From the NCBI GenBank assembly GCA_020466095.1, contig CM035808.1:52756759-52820758 (forward strand): a DNA stretch of 64,000 bases, written 5' to 3'. Positions 31,347 to 43,207 of this stretch are shown one piece after another (position 1 is the stretch's first letter; each line of letters starts with the position of its first letter). The position numbers and the translations under genes are program-made. The DNA comes from Chlorops oryzae. Taxonomy: Eukaryota; Arthropoda; Insecta; Diptera; Chloropidae. The notes under the pieces were generated by a model, which searched no databases, was not told the origin of the DNA, and worked only from the letters and a program-made list of their open reading frames with translations.

Positions 31347-31908
31347 CTATGTTTCCTCGGGTTGCGTTGTGTTTACCAAATCATCAAGATTTATTTCGCT
31401 ATTGTAGAGTTTAATACGTAACAAGTCCTTCAAATGCGCATCGGATAATTGACTTCGATGTTTTGATTTTATGAGTTTCATAAAAGAAAATGCACTCTCA
31501 CACAAATATGTTGTACCAAACATTGAATGCAGCTTCAAAATGTAATCTACAGTTTTTGGATAAATGGAAATATTCACATTTCTCCAAAAATCCAAGCCTG
31601 TTTCAATGGGCAAAAATAAATCATTTTGAAGTTTAATTAATTCTTGACGGATTTCTTCGGGCTGTTCTTCAACCTCACAATGCAAGGGATTTGAGAACAC
31701 GATCAACGGACTTATCAAAGTCTTTATGGCAAGACTCATAATGCCTTTTAATATTAAATAAGCGATTGCCAGCAATCTCACGTCTACAAATTAAACATTC
31801 TGAAGCTCCCCTTTCATTTAATGAAAACAAATATTTATTTTTCCATTCCGTTTTAAACATTTTCAAAAATTGCGCAGTGTACCTGAAAATGTAAAAACAT
31901 GCGAACAT
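31347..31908 (-). pseudogene. hAT-type transposase remnant (BED finger plus dimerisation domain)
   Basis: One frame (31908-31675) has ECLICRREIAGNRLFNIKRHY followed by ESCH, a BED-type zinc finger. A second frame (31781-31347) ends with FGTTYLCESAFSFMKLIKSK and SQLSDAHLKDLLRI, the hAT C-terminal dimerisation block. The catalytic centre between them is missing, so this is an internally deleted relic. No 8-bp duplication or terminal repeats were found. Confidence 0.78.
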
Positions 31909-32639
31909 AGACCCACCCCTTCATAAAATTCAATACACAACTGAAGCCAAATTTGTGAAGTCATTGCTGGTCAGGGCTACAATTGACTTAAAATAAAATG
32001 GCACAAACAATTTTTAAAAGCGTATCAAAATATTTGATACTTTTTTTTAAACAATAATTCAAATAAATCGAAAATAATTATATAATAATATGACAACAAA
32101 AATTGAGAACAGATTTTGAGGTGATCAATTACATTGATAAACATAAAATCTTATGTATTTAGCTCAAAATTTCGCTGAAATTTGATTTCCCTAAAAAAGT
32201 ATTGAACATCAAAAATGGCATTGTATTAAAACTTTCGAAAATCGTAATATTTTCGATTCAATTGTAGGGGCTCGGCAGCACTGTTTGGTTTTTGTATACA
32301 TATATGAGTATTGCTCGCGAGCAACGATTTGCCCGACTCTGTTTTAGATGGTTGCTTAGCGAAGTCGTGGTAGTACAGCATTGCTCCGCAAATAGAGCAA
32401 GTAACATGCTTGCCATCGATTTTCGACTATTCGAATTATTCGAACAATATCAAGAGCCCTAGTACACACATTTAATATCAAATATTGTTTTTCTCTATTT
32501 AAAATTCCAAATACCTTTTATTTTTAAAATTGTTAATTTCTCGATTTTGATCTCCCTCGTCGTGGGATTTCTCAGGAACGCGCGACTGCTAGTCAAGTGC
32601 TCTTCCTTGACACCGTCTTTGCCAAATTGAAACACAAAT
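31909..32639. other. Unassigned spacer
   Basis: AT-rich, with a GCTCGCGAGC palindrome at 32315 and no supported gene. It may include the right part of the hAT relic. Confidence 0.4.
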
Positions 32640-33819
32640 ACCAATGGAGACTATGAGGAGAGTCAGTAGGACTAATAGGTCACACAGAACACTCATAGAC
32701 GACTCATGGATGGAAGGGCGGGAGCTGGATTCTTCTCGTAGGAACTAGACATCGCCTAGAAAATCCATCTAGGGAGGTATGTGTCTGTATATCAGGCAGA
32801 ACTCCTGGCGGTCAAACATGCACTAGATTGTCTGCTGGAATGTCAGGTACAGACAATGATTGGACTAGACAACCAAGCGGTGATCAAGAGCATGGAGCAA
32901 GCGACCACACACAACAGTCTGGTACGGGAATGTGCCTTAAAACTTTCTGAGTGCGCTTCAAGAAATGAAGTAACACTCATGTGGGTAAGGGGACATTCAG
33001 GTATTGAACAGAATGAACGGGCAGCCAGGACCCTTGGGGTCAAGAGCCCTGCGTCCCACTAGGATGGAGCGCAATTACGTCAGCCGTCAAAAAGTGGATA
33101 GACATGTTGCACCTTAATCAATGGAACGAGTTGAACACTTGCAGACAGGCCAAAATGGCTAGTCAAAGACCGTGGGTAAAGGGAGCAACAAGGGTGCTCA
33201 GTCTAAAACGGAGCACCCTTAGCTGGTTGACGTCACTGGTTACAGGACACGGTAACTTCATGTGCCACCTAAGGAGAATGAGCCTTGTTGAGGATGACAC
33301 ATGCAGACTATGTCTGGAGGACAGCGAGACGGCGGCACACATTGTGTGCCACTGCTCTGCGCTGGCAAGAAGGAGAATGGCAATCACGGGACACCATTGG
33401 ATTGGTGAGGACGAGATTGCTAATCTCACAATCAAAGAACTTCTTGCACTGACAGACGGCGTAGTTATGAGAGTTGAGACCGAGCAGTTCTCGGTACAAC
33501 AACCTAGACGACGCGTCTAATTAAAAAGTTACCATATCTGGCTGGGAACACTTGAAGTAATCTCAGCCGGTCAGCTAACGGTTTGGTACTGGCCGGTTCG
33601 AATAGGACTCTGTGAGATAGAAGACAGCAATTAGCGTCCTTAGTCGCACAGGGAAATTAGGAATGAACAAGGTCGGTCAGCGTAAAAGACTCTTTACAGA
33701 ATAGAAGCCTGTGGGCGTCTCAAAGGACGAAAAAGGACCCGACGTTACTGTGGTCCACTTCGGCTAATCCTTCACTTCAGTGGGGCCTCTTGATGGGAGC
33801 TGAGGCTCCCCAACGCCCC

Positions 33820-33822
<3 letters not shown>
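32640..33822 (+). pseudogene. LINE 3' fragment (RNase H and C-terminal zinc segment)
   Basis: 32700-33062 reads as RNase H (YQAELLAVKHALD, IGLDNQAVIKSM, WVRGHSGIEQNERA) with damage before it. 33104-33520 continues to a CxxC-type segment (CRLCLEDSETAAHIVCHC). A 300-bp 3' region follows. Orientation is plus, and it differs from the neighbouring LINE, so it is an independent 5'-truncated insertion. Confidence 0.85.

Positions 33823-33851
<29 letters not shown>
33823..33851. repeat. (TA)n tail of the LINE fragment
   Basis: A run of alternating TA directly follows the 3' region CCCCACCTTATATA, a typical 3' tail for this LINE group. Confidence 0.85.
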
Positions 33852-33960
33852 GCAAGATGTCAACTTTTACAATAATAATAATTTGCAAGCTTATTTCCAA
33901 ATAAGTACCAATCATATGCAGAAGCATATGAATGCAAATTGAAATGCATATTCTATATTA

Positions 33961-34361
33961 TAGAACTTCTTTTCCCTTCCACCATCCTTCCAAGAACGAA
34001 CTTTGCTCATTTCAATCAATCCTCCTAAAAAAAAATTTTAAAAGTATGATACAGTGTGCAAATTTCGATTTTCTTCCTTTCATTTTATGAAAAAATTGTG
34101 ATGAACTATAAATTATGAATATAAAATTCAGCAAAATAGCTTTCTTAGTGTCTAGAAACAATTTGATAACATTTCAATTTTTATTTTACTATAAAAATTA
34201 TATCAATAATAAGTAAAATAGAACTTGTCTGAAGAAAGATTTGAAATAGTCAAATAGTGTACACTGTGTTCGGATATTTTTTCTTCGTATCGTCAAGCAG
34301 CCTTTGCATGCACACAAGCATAAAAAACCTTCCATCCCTTTTTCTCTGCGCATAAGCAAAC
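33961..34361 (+). mobile_element. Truncated outer copy of the CAAAGAG element family (copy 0)
   Basis: It is homologous to 35430-35611 plus 36244-36457 and ends at AGCAAAC, exactly where the next copy begins. Its other half is not found after 40022. Confidence 0.75.
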
Positions 34362-35614
34362 CAAAGAGTGTTAATATATATAAGAGACGCCAACGTACTC
34401 TATGGCAAATCCCATTTTTCACTCGTTCTCGATGATACCACGTAGATGAGGATACACTATGCTTTGGCAAATGAAACACTCAAAAAGCATGAAACCGAGG
34501 AAAGAAAGACACTCGAAATGTAGGAATTGATAGAAAGGATCAAAACAAAAACTAAAATCTGACTTCTCGCCTTTACGCATTGAGAAACGGCTTTCATTCA
34601 TAGTTTTTCGGCAGTCGCGCGATTGTTCTGTTATTCTTTCTATTGCGTGCCGCGCTTATGCGCATATACGAGTTTGTGTGTGCGCCAATGTACATACGTA
34701 CGTTTGTATTTGGCCGTTGTGTGCCTTTGCAAATTTCGGCCCCTGAAAAATTCAAAAATCGTTTTTCGAGTTGGTCGCTTATGTTGTTTTCCTGTTTCTA
34801 CGTGACCAATGCAAAGTCACTACCGTATGGTTCTGTAGGGTGACTTGCGCGGCGCTAAATGCGAAAAAGCCGAAGCTTGGTCGCTTCGATTACCTTTTGT
34901 AACATTATGTCCTTGTTTTTTTTTAGTTTTAATTCGACCCTTTTAATATTTTAATTTTAATTACTTTAATATTTTTTCGGGACTAGGGTGCAAGCATTGC
35001 TATTACGAAATGTAAATTTTTAGCAATCGAAAATTTTTTTTTTCCTGATGTTTTTCTGATGCTAATGTAATTTTACTTTTGATATTAACAATTAAATCTC
35101 TTTAAAATTTTTCCTTTGCTGAAATTAGTATTTTCAGCTGTAAAAATACTCCCTTTAAGGTGCGGCTAAAATAAAAATGAATTTTAGAAGACTTTTTGAT
35201 TTGCCTTCATATTGAAATTTGTTCAACTAATATAAGGATTTTTTTGAATATTACCAAAATATTAAATTTAAATGTAAGAGAAAAAATTGTTGAAGTCAAT
35301 AGCAAAATTGAATTTTTCAATAAACTTTTTTATGGGTCTTCAACGGGCAATGTATTTGCACCATCGAATGTAAACAAGCTGAATCATTCCATTTTAAATA
35401 CATACAAGCATTGCTATGCTCATACATATAGAACTTCTTTTCCCTTCCACCGTCCTTCCTAGAACGAATTTTGCTCATTTCAATCAATCCTACTAAAAAA
35501 AATTTCAAAAGAATGATACAGTGTGCAAATATCGAGTCTCTTCCTTTCATTTTATATAAAAATTTTCATGAACTATAAATTATGAATATAAAATTCAGCA
35601 AAATAGCTTTCTTA

Positions 35615-36240
35615 AGGTGAGATGACACTACGTGTGCAATGCACGAATATTTGCTCACTGACGTCATAAACATTGGACACGTAATGAAATCGACGAATAA
35701 TTTGTTTGCTCAAAATAATTCTTACAATATTTTACAAATAAAATGTGTGCGTTGCACACGTAATGTAATCAACCCAAATTTCAACTGCACAAACATTTTG
35801 TAAAAATATGTACACGTGAAACTGTTTCCTCATACAGTACAATCTGCTGAACATTTGTTTTTTTGTGTGAGGTTAGAGCACAGTTTAGGCAAATGCTTAA
35901 ATACTGTCATTACTTTTAGTTTTAAAGATTTCGATTATCTTAACTGTCTCTGAAATCTCTAAAGTTAGACATTATTTTCATTGAAATCTTTTAAAAACGA
36001 AACCTAGTAACATTGCGCAATCAAAATGTGTGATTTGTCCATATATTGTGCGAGAAAATGTTATGTGTGCAATTGTTTTTCAGATGTGTCACACATTTTT
36101 TTGAGCAATTATGTGTGCATTGCACACGTAGTGTAATACCCTGAGCAAATAAATGTGCTTCAAATTTTATTTGTTTCAGATGTGTCACACATTTTTTTGA
36201 GCAATTATATGTAAGTTGCACACGTAGTGTCATCTCACCT
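35615..36240. mobile_element. Harbinger-type MITE, 626 bp
   Basis: Ends AGGTGAGATGACACTACGTG and its complement, flanked by TTA (35612-35614, 36241-36243). The undisturbed site in the sister copies (37709) confirms the duplication. Inside are several TGTGCA/GCACACGTAGTG repeats related to the ends. Confidence 0.9.
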
Positions 36241-36457
36241 TTAATGTCTAGAAATAATTTGATAACATTTCATTTTTTATTTTACTATAGAAATTATATC
36301 AATAATAAGTAAAATAGAACTTGTCTGAAGAAAGATTTGAAATAGTCAAATATTGCACACTGTGTTCGGCTATTTTTTCTTCGTATCGTCAAGTAGCCTT
36401 TGCATGCACACAAGCATAAAAAACCTTCCATCCCTTTTTCTCTGCGCATAAGCAAAC

Positions 36458-38129
36458 CAAAGAGTATTAATATATATAAGAGACGCCAACGTACTCTATG
36501 GCAAATCCCATTTTTCACTCGTTCTCGATGATACCACGTAGATGAGGATACACTATGCTTTGGCAAATGAAACACTCAAAAAGCATGAAACCGAGGAAAG
36601 AAAGACACTCGAAATGTAGGAATTGATAGAAAGGATCAAAACAAAAACGAAAATCTGACTTCTCGCCTTTACGCATTGAGAAACGGTTTTCATTCATAGT
36701 TTTTCGGCAGTCGCGCGATTGTTCTGTTATTCTTTCTATTGCGTGCCGCGCTTATGCGCATATACGAGTTTGTGTGTGCGCCAATGTACATACGTACGTT
36801 TGTATTTGGCCGTTGTGTGCCTTTGCAAATTTCGGCCGCTGAAAAATTCAAAAATCGTTTTTCGAGTTGGTCGCTTATGTTGTTTTCCTGTTTCTACGTG
36901 ACCAATGCAAATTCACTACCGTATGGTTCTGTAGGGTGACTTGCGCGGCGCTAAATGCGAAAAAGTCGAAGCTTGGTCGCTTCGATTACCTTTTGTAACT
37001 TTATGTGCTTGTTTTTTTTTAGTTTTAATTCGACCCTTTTAATATTTTAATTTTAATTACTTTAATATTTTTTCGGGCCTAGGGTGCAAGCATTGCTATT
37101 ACGAAATGTAAATTTTTAGCAATCGAACATTTTTTTTTTCCTGATGTTTTTCTGATGCTAATGTAATTTTACTTTTGATATTAACAATTAAATCTCTTTA
37201 AAATTTTTCCTCTGCTGAAATTAGTATTTTCAGCTGTAAAAATACTCCCTTTAAGGTGGGACTAAATTAAAAATGAATTTTAGAAGACTTTTTGATTTGC
37301 CTTTATATTGAAATTTGTTCAACTAATATAAGGATTTTTTTGAATATTACCAAAATATTAAATTTAAATGTAAGAGAAAAAATTGTTGAAGTCAATAGCA
37401 AAATTGAATTTTTCAATAAACTTTTTTATGGGTCTTCAACGGGCAATGTATTTGCACCATCGAATGTAAACAAGCTGAATCATTCCATTTTAAATACATA
37501 CAAGCATTGCTATGCTCATACATATAGAACTTCTTTTCCCTTCCACCGTCCTTCCTTGAACGAATTTTGCTCATTTCAATCAATCCTACTAAAAAAAATT
37601 TCAAAAGAATGATACAGTGTGCAAATATCGAGTCTCTTCCTTTCATTTTATAAAAAAATTTTCATGAACTATAAATTATGAATATAAAATTCAGCAAAAT
37701 AGCTTTCTTAATGTCTAGAAATAATTTGATAACATTTCATTTTTTATTTTACTATAGAAATTATATCAATAATAAGTAAAATAGAACTTGTCTGAAGAAA
37801 GATTTGAAATAGTCAAATATTGCACACTGTGTTCGGCTATTTTTTCTTCGTATCGTCAAGTAGCCTTTGCATGCGCACAAGCTTAAAAAAATTTCCATTC
37901 CTTTTACTCTGCGCGAAAGCAAACGCACAATTCATTCAAGAATTGTCCTTTTACGCAAGCTTCTAACATTCGCCTTTCGTTTTTCTGTTTTCAATTACTG
38001 TTCGCATTATGAGACGGGACGAAATGGCATTGGGTACGAAGTGTATCGCCATATGCGTGGTATGATTTTCAAAATGCAAAGAGAGCCGATAGAGTACATT
38101 GTCACCTCTTTATATATTAATACTCTTTG
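36458..38129 (+). mobile_element. CAAAGAG element E_B, complete, inside E_A
   Basis: CAAAGAGTATTAATATATA at the left and its complement at the right (TATATTAATACTCTTTG). The 7-bp target duplication AGCAAAC (36451-36457 and 38130-38136) is perfect. Length is 1,672 bp, no coding capacity, unclassified. Confidence 0.88.
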
Positions 38130-38302
38130 AGCAAACGCACAATTCATTCTTAAATGTCCATTTACGCACGTTTCTCGCACTCGCGTTGTGCATTTTTGTT
38201 TTCAATCAGCATTCGCTTTGTGATGTGAGACGAAATTGCATAGGGACATAGTGTATCGTTATAAGAAGGCCAGCATTTTCAAAATGCTAAGAGAGCCGAT
38301 AG

Positions 38303-39978
38303 ACAAAGAGTATTAATATATAAAGAGGTGACAATGTACTCTATCGGCTCTCTTTGCATTTTGAAAATCATACCACGCATATGGCGATACACTTCGTACC
38401 CAATGCCATTTCGTCCCGTCTCATAATGCGAACAGTAATTGAAAACAGAAAAACGAAAGGCGAATGTTAGAAGCTTGCGTAAAAGGACAATTCTTGAATG
38501 AATTGTGCGTTTGCTTTCGCGCAGAGTAAAAGGAATGGAAATTTTTTTAAGCTTGTGCGCATGCAAAGGCTACTTGACGATACGAAGAAAAAATAGCCGA
38601 ACACAGTGTGCAATATTTGACTATTTCAAATCTTTCTTCAGACAAGTTCTATTTTACTTATTATTGATATAATTTCTATAGTAAAATAAAAAATGAAATG
38701 TTATCAAATTATTTCTAGACATTAAGAAAGCTATTTTGCTGAATTTTATATTCATAATTTATAGTTCATGAAATTTTTTTTATAAAATGAAAGGAAGAGA
38801 CTCGATATTTGCACACTGTATCATTCTTTTGAAATTTTTTTTAGTAGGATTGATTGAAATGAGCAAAATTCGTTCAAGGAAGGACGGTGGAAGGGAAAAG
38901 AAGTTCTATATGTATGAGCATAGCAATGCTTGTATGTATTTAAAATGGAATGATTCAGCTTGTTTACATTCGATGGTGCAAATACATTGCCCGTTGAAGA
39001 CCCATAAAAAAGTTTATTGAAAAATTCAATTTTGCTATTGACTTCAACAATTTTTTCTCTTACATTTAAATTTAATATTTTGGTAATATTCAAAAAAATC
39101 CTTATATTAGTTGAACAAATTTCAATATAAAGGCAAATCAAAAAACCTTCTAAAATTCATTTTTAATTTAGTCCCACCTTAAAGGGAGTATTTTTACAGC
39201 TGAAAATACTAATTTCAGCAGAGGAAAAATTTTAAAGAGATTTAATTGTTAATATCAAAAGTAAAATTACATTAGCATCAGAAAAACATCAGGAAAAAAA
39301 AAATTTTCGATTGCTAAAAATTTACATTTCGTAATAGCAATGCTTGCACCCTAGGCCCGAAAAAATATTAAAGTAATTAAAATTAAAATATTAAAAGGGT
39401 CGAATTAAAACTAAAAAAAACCAAGCACATAATGTTACAAAAGGTAATCGAAGCGACCAAGCTTCGACTTTTTCGCATTTAGCGCCGCGCAAGTCACCCT
39501 ACAGAACCATACGGTAGTGACTTTGCATTGGTCACGTAGAAACAGGAAAACAACATAAGAAACCGACTCGAAAAACGATTTTTGAATTTTTCAGCGGCCG
39601 AAATTTGCAAAGGCACACAACGGCCAAATACAAACGTACGTGTGTACATTGGCGCACACACAAACTCATATATGCGCATAAGTAAGGCACGCAATCGAAA
39701 GAATAACAGCACAGCGGCTGAACTGCCGAAAAACTATAAGGGATGAAAACCGGTTCTCAATGCGTAAAGGCGAGAAGTCAGATTTTCGTTTTTGTTTTGA
39801 TCCTTTCTATCGATTCCTACATTTCGAGTGTCTTTCTTTCCTCGATTTCATGCTTCTTGAGTGTTTCATTTGCCAAAGCATAGTGTATCCTCATCTACGT
39901 GGTATCATCGAGAACGAGTGAAAAGTGGGATTTGCCATAGAGTACGTTGGCGTCTCTTATATATATTAATACTCTTTG
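38303..39978 (-). mobile_element. CAAAGAG element E_C, complete, inverted, inside E_A
   Basis: Reverse orientation to E_B, near-identical to it (arms of about 1.7 kb around a spacer at 38130-38302). Target duplication CGATAGA at 38296-38302 and 39979-39985 is perfect. Inserted into the right terminal repeat of E_A. Confidence 0.9.
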
Positions 39979-40070
39979 CGATAGAGTACATTGGCGGCAC
40001 TTCATATATTAAATACTCTTTGAAGCCACTCTCTCATTTTTTGCACTATGATCTCCGCAACATTACCTCA

Positions 40071-40128
40071 TTGCAACATGCCCTCTTTGCAACATGCCCT
40101 CTTTGCAACATGCCCTCTTTGCAACATG
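40071..40128 (+). repeat. 17-bp tandem repeat, about 3.5 units
   Basis: The unit TTGCAACATGCCCTCTT recurs directly after E_A. Confidence 0.85.
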
Positions 40129-40219
40129 AATATGAGCACATAAACTTGTTGCTGTTATATGAAAAATACCAAACTTTTGAAAACTTCCTAAAATCACATT
40201 TTTTAATGAAATGAATTCT

Positions 40220-40606
40220 TTTTACGTATTAAATTAGCTTTAAATAAGCTTTACATTTTTCACAATGGAAAATTGAATTTTGTTTATTTCTGATTTTTTT
40301 TCGCGGCTAGCTTAAATTAAAGCTAACCTCAACGCATTTTTTCGGAAAGGCAATTAGCAGGAAATTTTTTTTTTTATGTATTAAATTAGCTTTAAATAAG
40401 CTTTAAATTTGCCACAATGTAAAATTTAATTTTGTTCAGTTTTAATTTTTTTCGCGGCTAACTTAAATTAAAGCTAACCTCAACTCATTTTTCCAAAAAA
40501 GGCAATAAGTAAGACATTTTTTTAACGTATTAAATTAGCTGTAAACAAGCTTCAAATTGTCCAATATGCGAATTTCTATTTTGCCATTTTTCGCGGCCAA
40601 GTATAC
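40220..40606 (+). repeat. About 150-bp tandem repeat, three diverged units
   Basis: Units start near 40226, 40377 and 40526 with a GTATTAAATTAGCT...AAGC block and contain TTTTTCGCGGCTA near their ends. Satellite-like, no ORF. Confidence 0.75.
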
Positions 40607-40617
40607 CAAAGAGTATT

Positions 40618-40921
40618 CCCAGCGGGAAGTTTGTTCTTCGATTACCTTATTCGTCGAGGAATTCTTCGATGAAAGGGTCATAGGAGAATGCTTCGAAGAA
40701 AAAGGTAAGGGAAGCGGAAAAATTATTGCTCACATAGTCGTCGTAGACTTTTTGATGAAGGGTTCGTCATAGAATTCTTCAACAAAGAAGTAAGCGAAAG
40801 AGGTAACGAACGAATTTTCAATGACATCGCTGTGTTAATTTTCATCGACGCGGGTAAGTGGTAGACATATGTTGTATCGATTACCTCGCTCGTTTACCAA
40901 TGTCTACCTTTTCCCGCTGGG
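40618..40921. mobile_element. MITE with CCCAGCGGGAA ends
   Basis: Ends CCCAGCGGGAAG and complement (right end CTTTTCCCGCTGGG). It sits inside a TTAA with only TT duplicated (40616-40617; TTAA at 40922). The uninterrupted site in sister copies reads GTATTAATAT. Length is 304 bp. Confidence 0.8.
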
Positions 40922-42358
40922 TTAATATATAAAGAGGTGACAATGTACTCTATCGGCTCTCTTTGCATTTTGAAAATCATACCACGCATATGGCGATACA
41001 CTTCGTACCCAATGCCATTTCGTCCCGTCTCATAATGCGAACAGTAATTGAAAACAGAAAAACGAAAGGCGAATGTTAGAAGCTTGCGTAAAAGGACAAT
41101 TCTTGAATGAATTGTGCGTTTGCTTTCGCGCAGAGTAAAAGGGATGGAAATTTTTTTAAGCTTGTGCGCATGCAAAGGCTACTTGACGATACGAAGAAAA
41201 AATAGCCGAACACAGTGTGCAATATTTGACTATTTCAAATCTTTCTTCAGACAAGTTCTATTTTACTTATTATTGATATAATTTTTATAGTAAAATAAAA
41301 AATGAAATGTTATCAAATTGTTTCTAGTCATTAAGAAAGCTATTTTGCTGAATTTTATATTCATAATTTATAGTTCATGAAAATTTTTTTATAAAATGAA
41401 AGGAAGAGACTCGATATTTGCACACTGTATCATACTTTTGAAATTTTTTTTAGTAGGATTGATTGAAATGAGCAAAAATCGTTCCTGGAAGGACGGTGGA
41501 AGGGAAAAGAAGTTCTATATGTATGAGCATAACAATGCTTGTATGTATTTAAAATGGAATGATTCAGCTTGTTTACATTCGATGGTGCAAATACATTGTC
41601 CGTTGAAGACCCATAAAAAAGATTTTTGAAAATTTCAATTTTGCTATTGACTTCAACAATTTTTTCTCTTACATTTAAATTTAATATTTTGGTAATATTC
41701 AAAAAAATCCTTATATTAGTTGAAAAAATTTCAATATAAAGGCAATTCAACAAGTCTTCTAAAATTAATTTTTAATTTAGCCCCACCTTAAAGGGAGTAT
41801 TTTTACAACTGAAAATACTAATTTCAGCAGAGAAAAAATTTTAAAGAGATTTAATTGTTAATATCAAAAGTAAAATTACATTAGCATCAGAAAAACATCA
41901 GGAAAAAAAAAAATTTCGATTGCTAAAATTTACATTTCGTAATAGCTATGCTTGCACCCTAAGCCCGAAAAAATATTAAAGTAATTAAAATTAAAATATT
42001 AAAAGGGTCGAATTAAAACTAAAAAAAACAAGCACATAATGTTACAAAAGGTAATCAAAGCGCCCAAGCTTCGACTTTTTCGCATTTAGCGCCGCGCAAG
42101 TCACCCTACAGAACCATACGGTAGTGACTTTGCATTGGTCACGTAGAAACAGGAAAACGACATAAGCCACCGACTCGAAAAACGATTTTTGAATTTTTCA
42201 GGCGCACACACAAACTCATATATGCGCATAAGTAAGGCACGCAATCGAAAGAATAACAGCACAGCGGCTGAACTGCCGAAAAACTATAAGGAATGAAAAC
42301 CGGTTCTCAATGCGTAAAGGCGAGAAGTCAGATTTTCGTTTTTGTCTTGATCCATTAA

Positions 42359-42689
42359 CCCAGCCGGAAATGTCCCGGTGAATCAATGATTTCAGCATGA
42401 CATAGAGCCGTGACTGCTCCTGATTATACACCAACTTTCTAATGAAAATTACACACAAACGGCTTGGCCGTCATCAGAGTACAAGTCACGAATTAGTCAT
42501 CGACAGTGGAGTAGATCTACTCCGTCGTATCGATACCTTTATCGATGACAATGCCATTGGAGTTGCGATGAACAATATAACCTCTCGATGACATTGCCAT
42601 TGCAATTGAAAAGTACTCAAATTTTCCCCATGATATTCTTGGTAAAAAAATTAATGAATTGGTCATTTATGAGAAAATTTCTGGCTGGG
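42359..42689. mobile_element. Related MITE with CCCAGCCGGAAAT ends
   Basis: Ends CCCAGCCGGAAAT and complement (ATTTCTGGCTGGG), 331 bp. Left flank TTAA, right flank AA, the mirror image of the MITE at 40618. Interior includes ATCGATACCTTTATCGAT. Confidence 0.75.
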
Positions 42690-42714
42690 AATGAATTCTT
42701 ACGTTTCGAGTGTC

Positions 42715-43121
42715 CAAAGAGTATTTAATATATCAATTTGAATTTTTCAGTGGCCGAAAATTGCAAAGGCCAAATACAAACGTACGTATGTAGATTGGCG
42801 CACACACAAACTCATATATGCGCATAAGCGCGGCACGCAATCGAAAGAATAACAGAACAATCGCGCGACTGCCGAAAAACTATGAATGAAAACCGTTTCT
42901 CAATGCGTAAAGGCGAGAAGTCAGATTTTCGTTTTTGTTTTGATCCTTTCTATCAATTCCTACATTTCGAGTGTCTTTCTTTCCTCGATTTCATGCTTTG
43001 TGAGCGTTTCATTTGCCAAAGCATAGTGTATCCTCATCTACGTGGTATCATCGAGAACGAGTGAAAAATGGGATTTGCCATAGAGTACGTTGGCGTCTCT
43101 TATATATATTAATACTCTTTG
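42715..43121 (-). mobile_element. CAAAGAG element E_E, internally deleted (407 bp)
   Basis: Starts CAAAGAGTATTTAATATATC and ends TATATTAATACTCTTTG. Only the TTTTTCAG to terminal-repeat portion of the family is kept. Flanking 7-mers do not match, so its target duplication cannot be shown. Confidence 0.75.
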
Positions 43122-43135
43122 AGTATACTGACGTT

Positions 43136-43207
43136 CTCGCGATGGCGTAGTTAAAGTGTGCTAGACTTGTAATCTGGAAGGTCCGAGTTCGAAACATGCC
43201 GCAGGCC
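43136..43207 (+). repeat. tRNA-like SINE head
   Basis: A-box-like TGGCGTAGTTAAAG at 43143 and B-box-like GAGTTCGAAAC at 43185 have correct tRNA spacing, with an ACTTGTAATCT anticodon-loop-like segment between. The acceptor ends do not pair well, so this is a SINE head rather than a working tRNA. Confidence 0.55.

Larger units (their letters stand above)
34362..40022 (+). mobile_element. CAAAGAG element E_A, split by nested insertions (1,670 bp when nested DNA is removed)
   Basis: Segments 34362-36457, 38137-38302 and 39986-40022 join into one element. Its ends are CAAAGAGTGTTAATATATA and the complement TATATTAAATACTCTTTG. Removing E_B, E_C and the 626-bp MITE with their duplications gives 1,670 bp, matching E_B (1,672) and E_C (1,676). 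No protein is encoded; the small ORFs recur in mirrored copies. Confidence 0.85.
40607..42714 (-). mobile_element. CAAAGAG element E_D, inverted, with two MITE insertions
   Basis: The left end CAAAGAGTATT is interrupted by a 304-bp MITE; the body (40922-42358) matches E_C reversed. A second MITE lies near its right side, and E_E follows at 42715. The other terminal repeat is lost. Confidence 0.8.

Noticed and set aside
33961..43121. Plain satellite DNA array
   Set aside because: Unit boundaries coincide with terminal inverted repeats and 7-bp target duplications, so nested transposition explains the order better.
43136..43207. Functional tRNA-Thr gene
   Set aside because: A and B boxes and a TGT loop are present but the acceptor stem does not pair.
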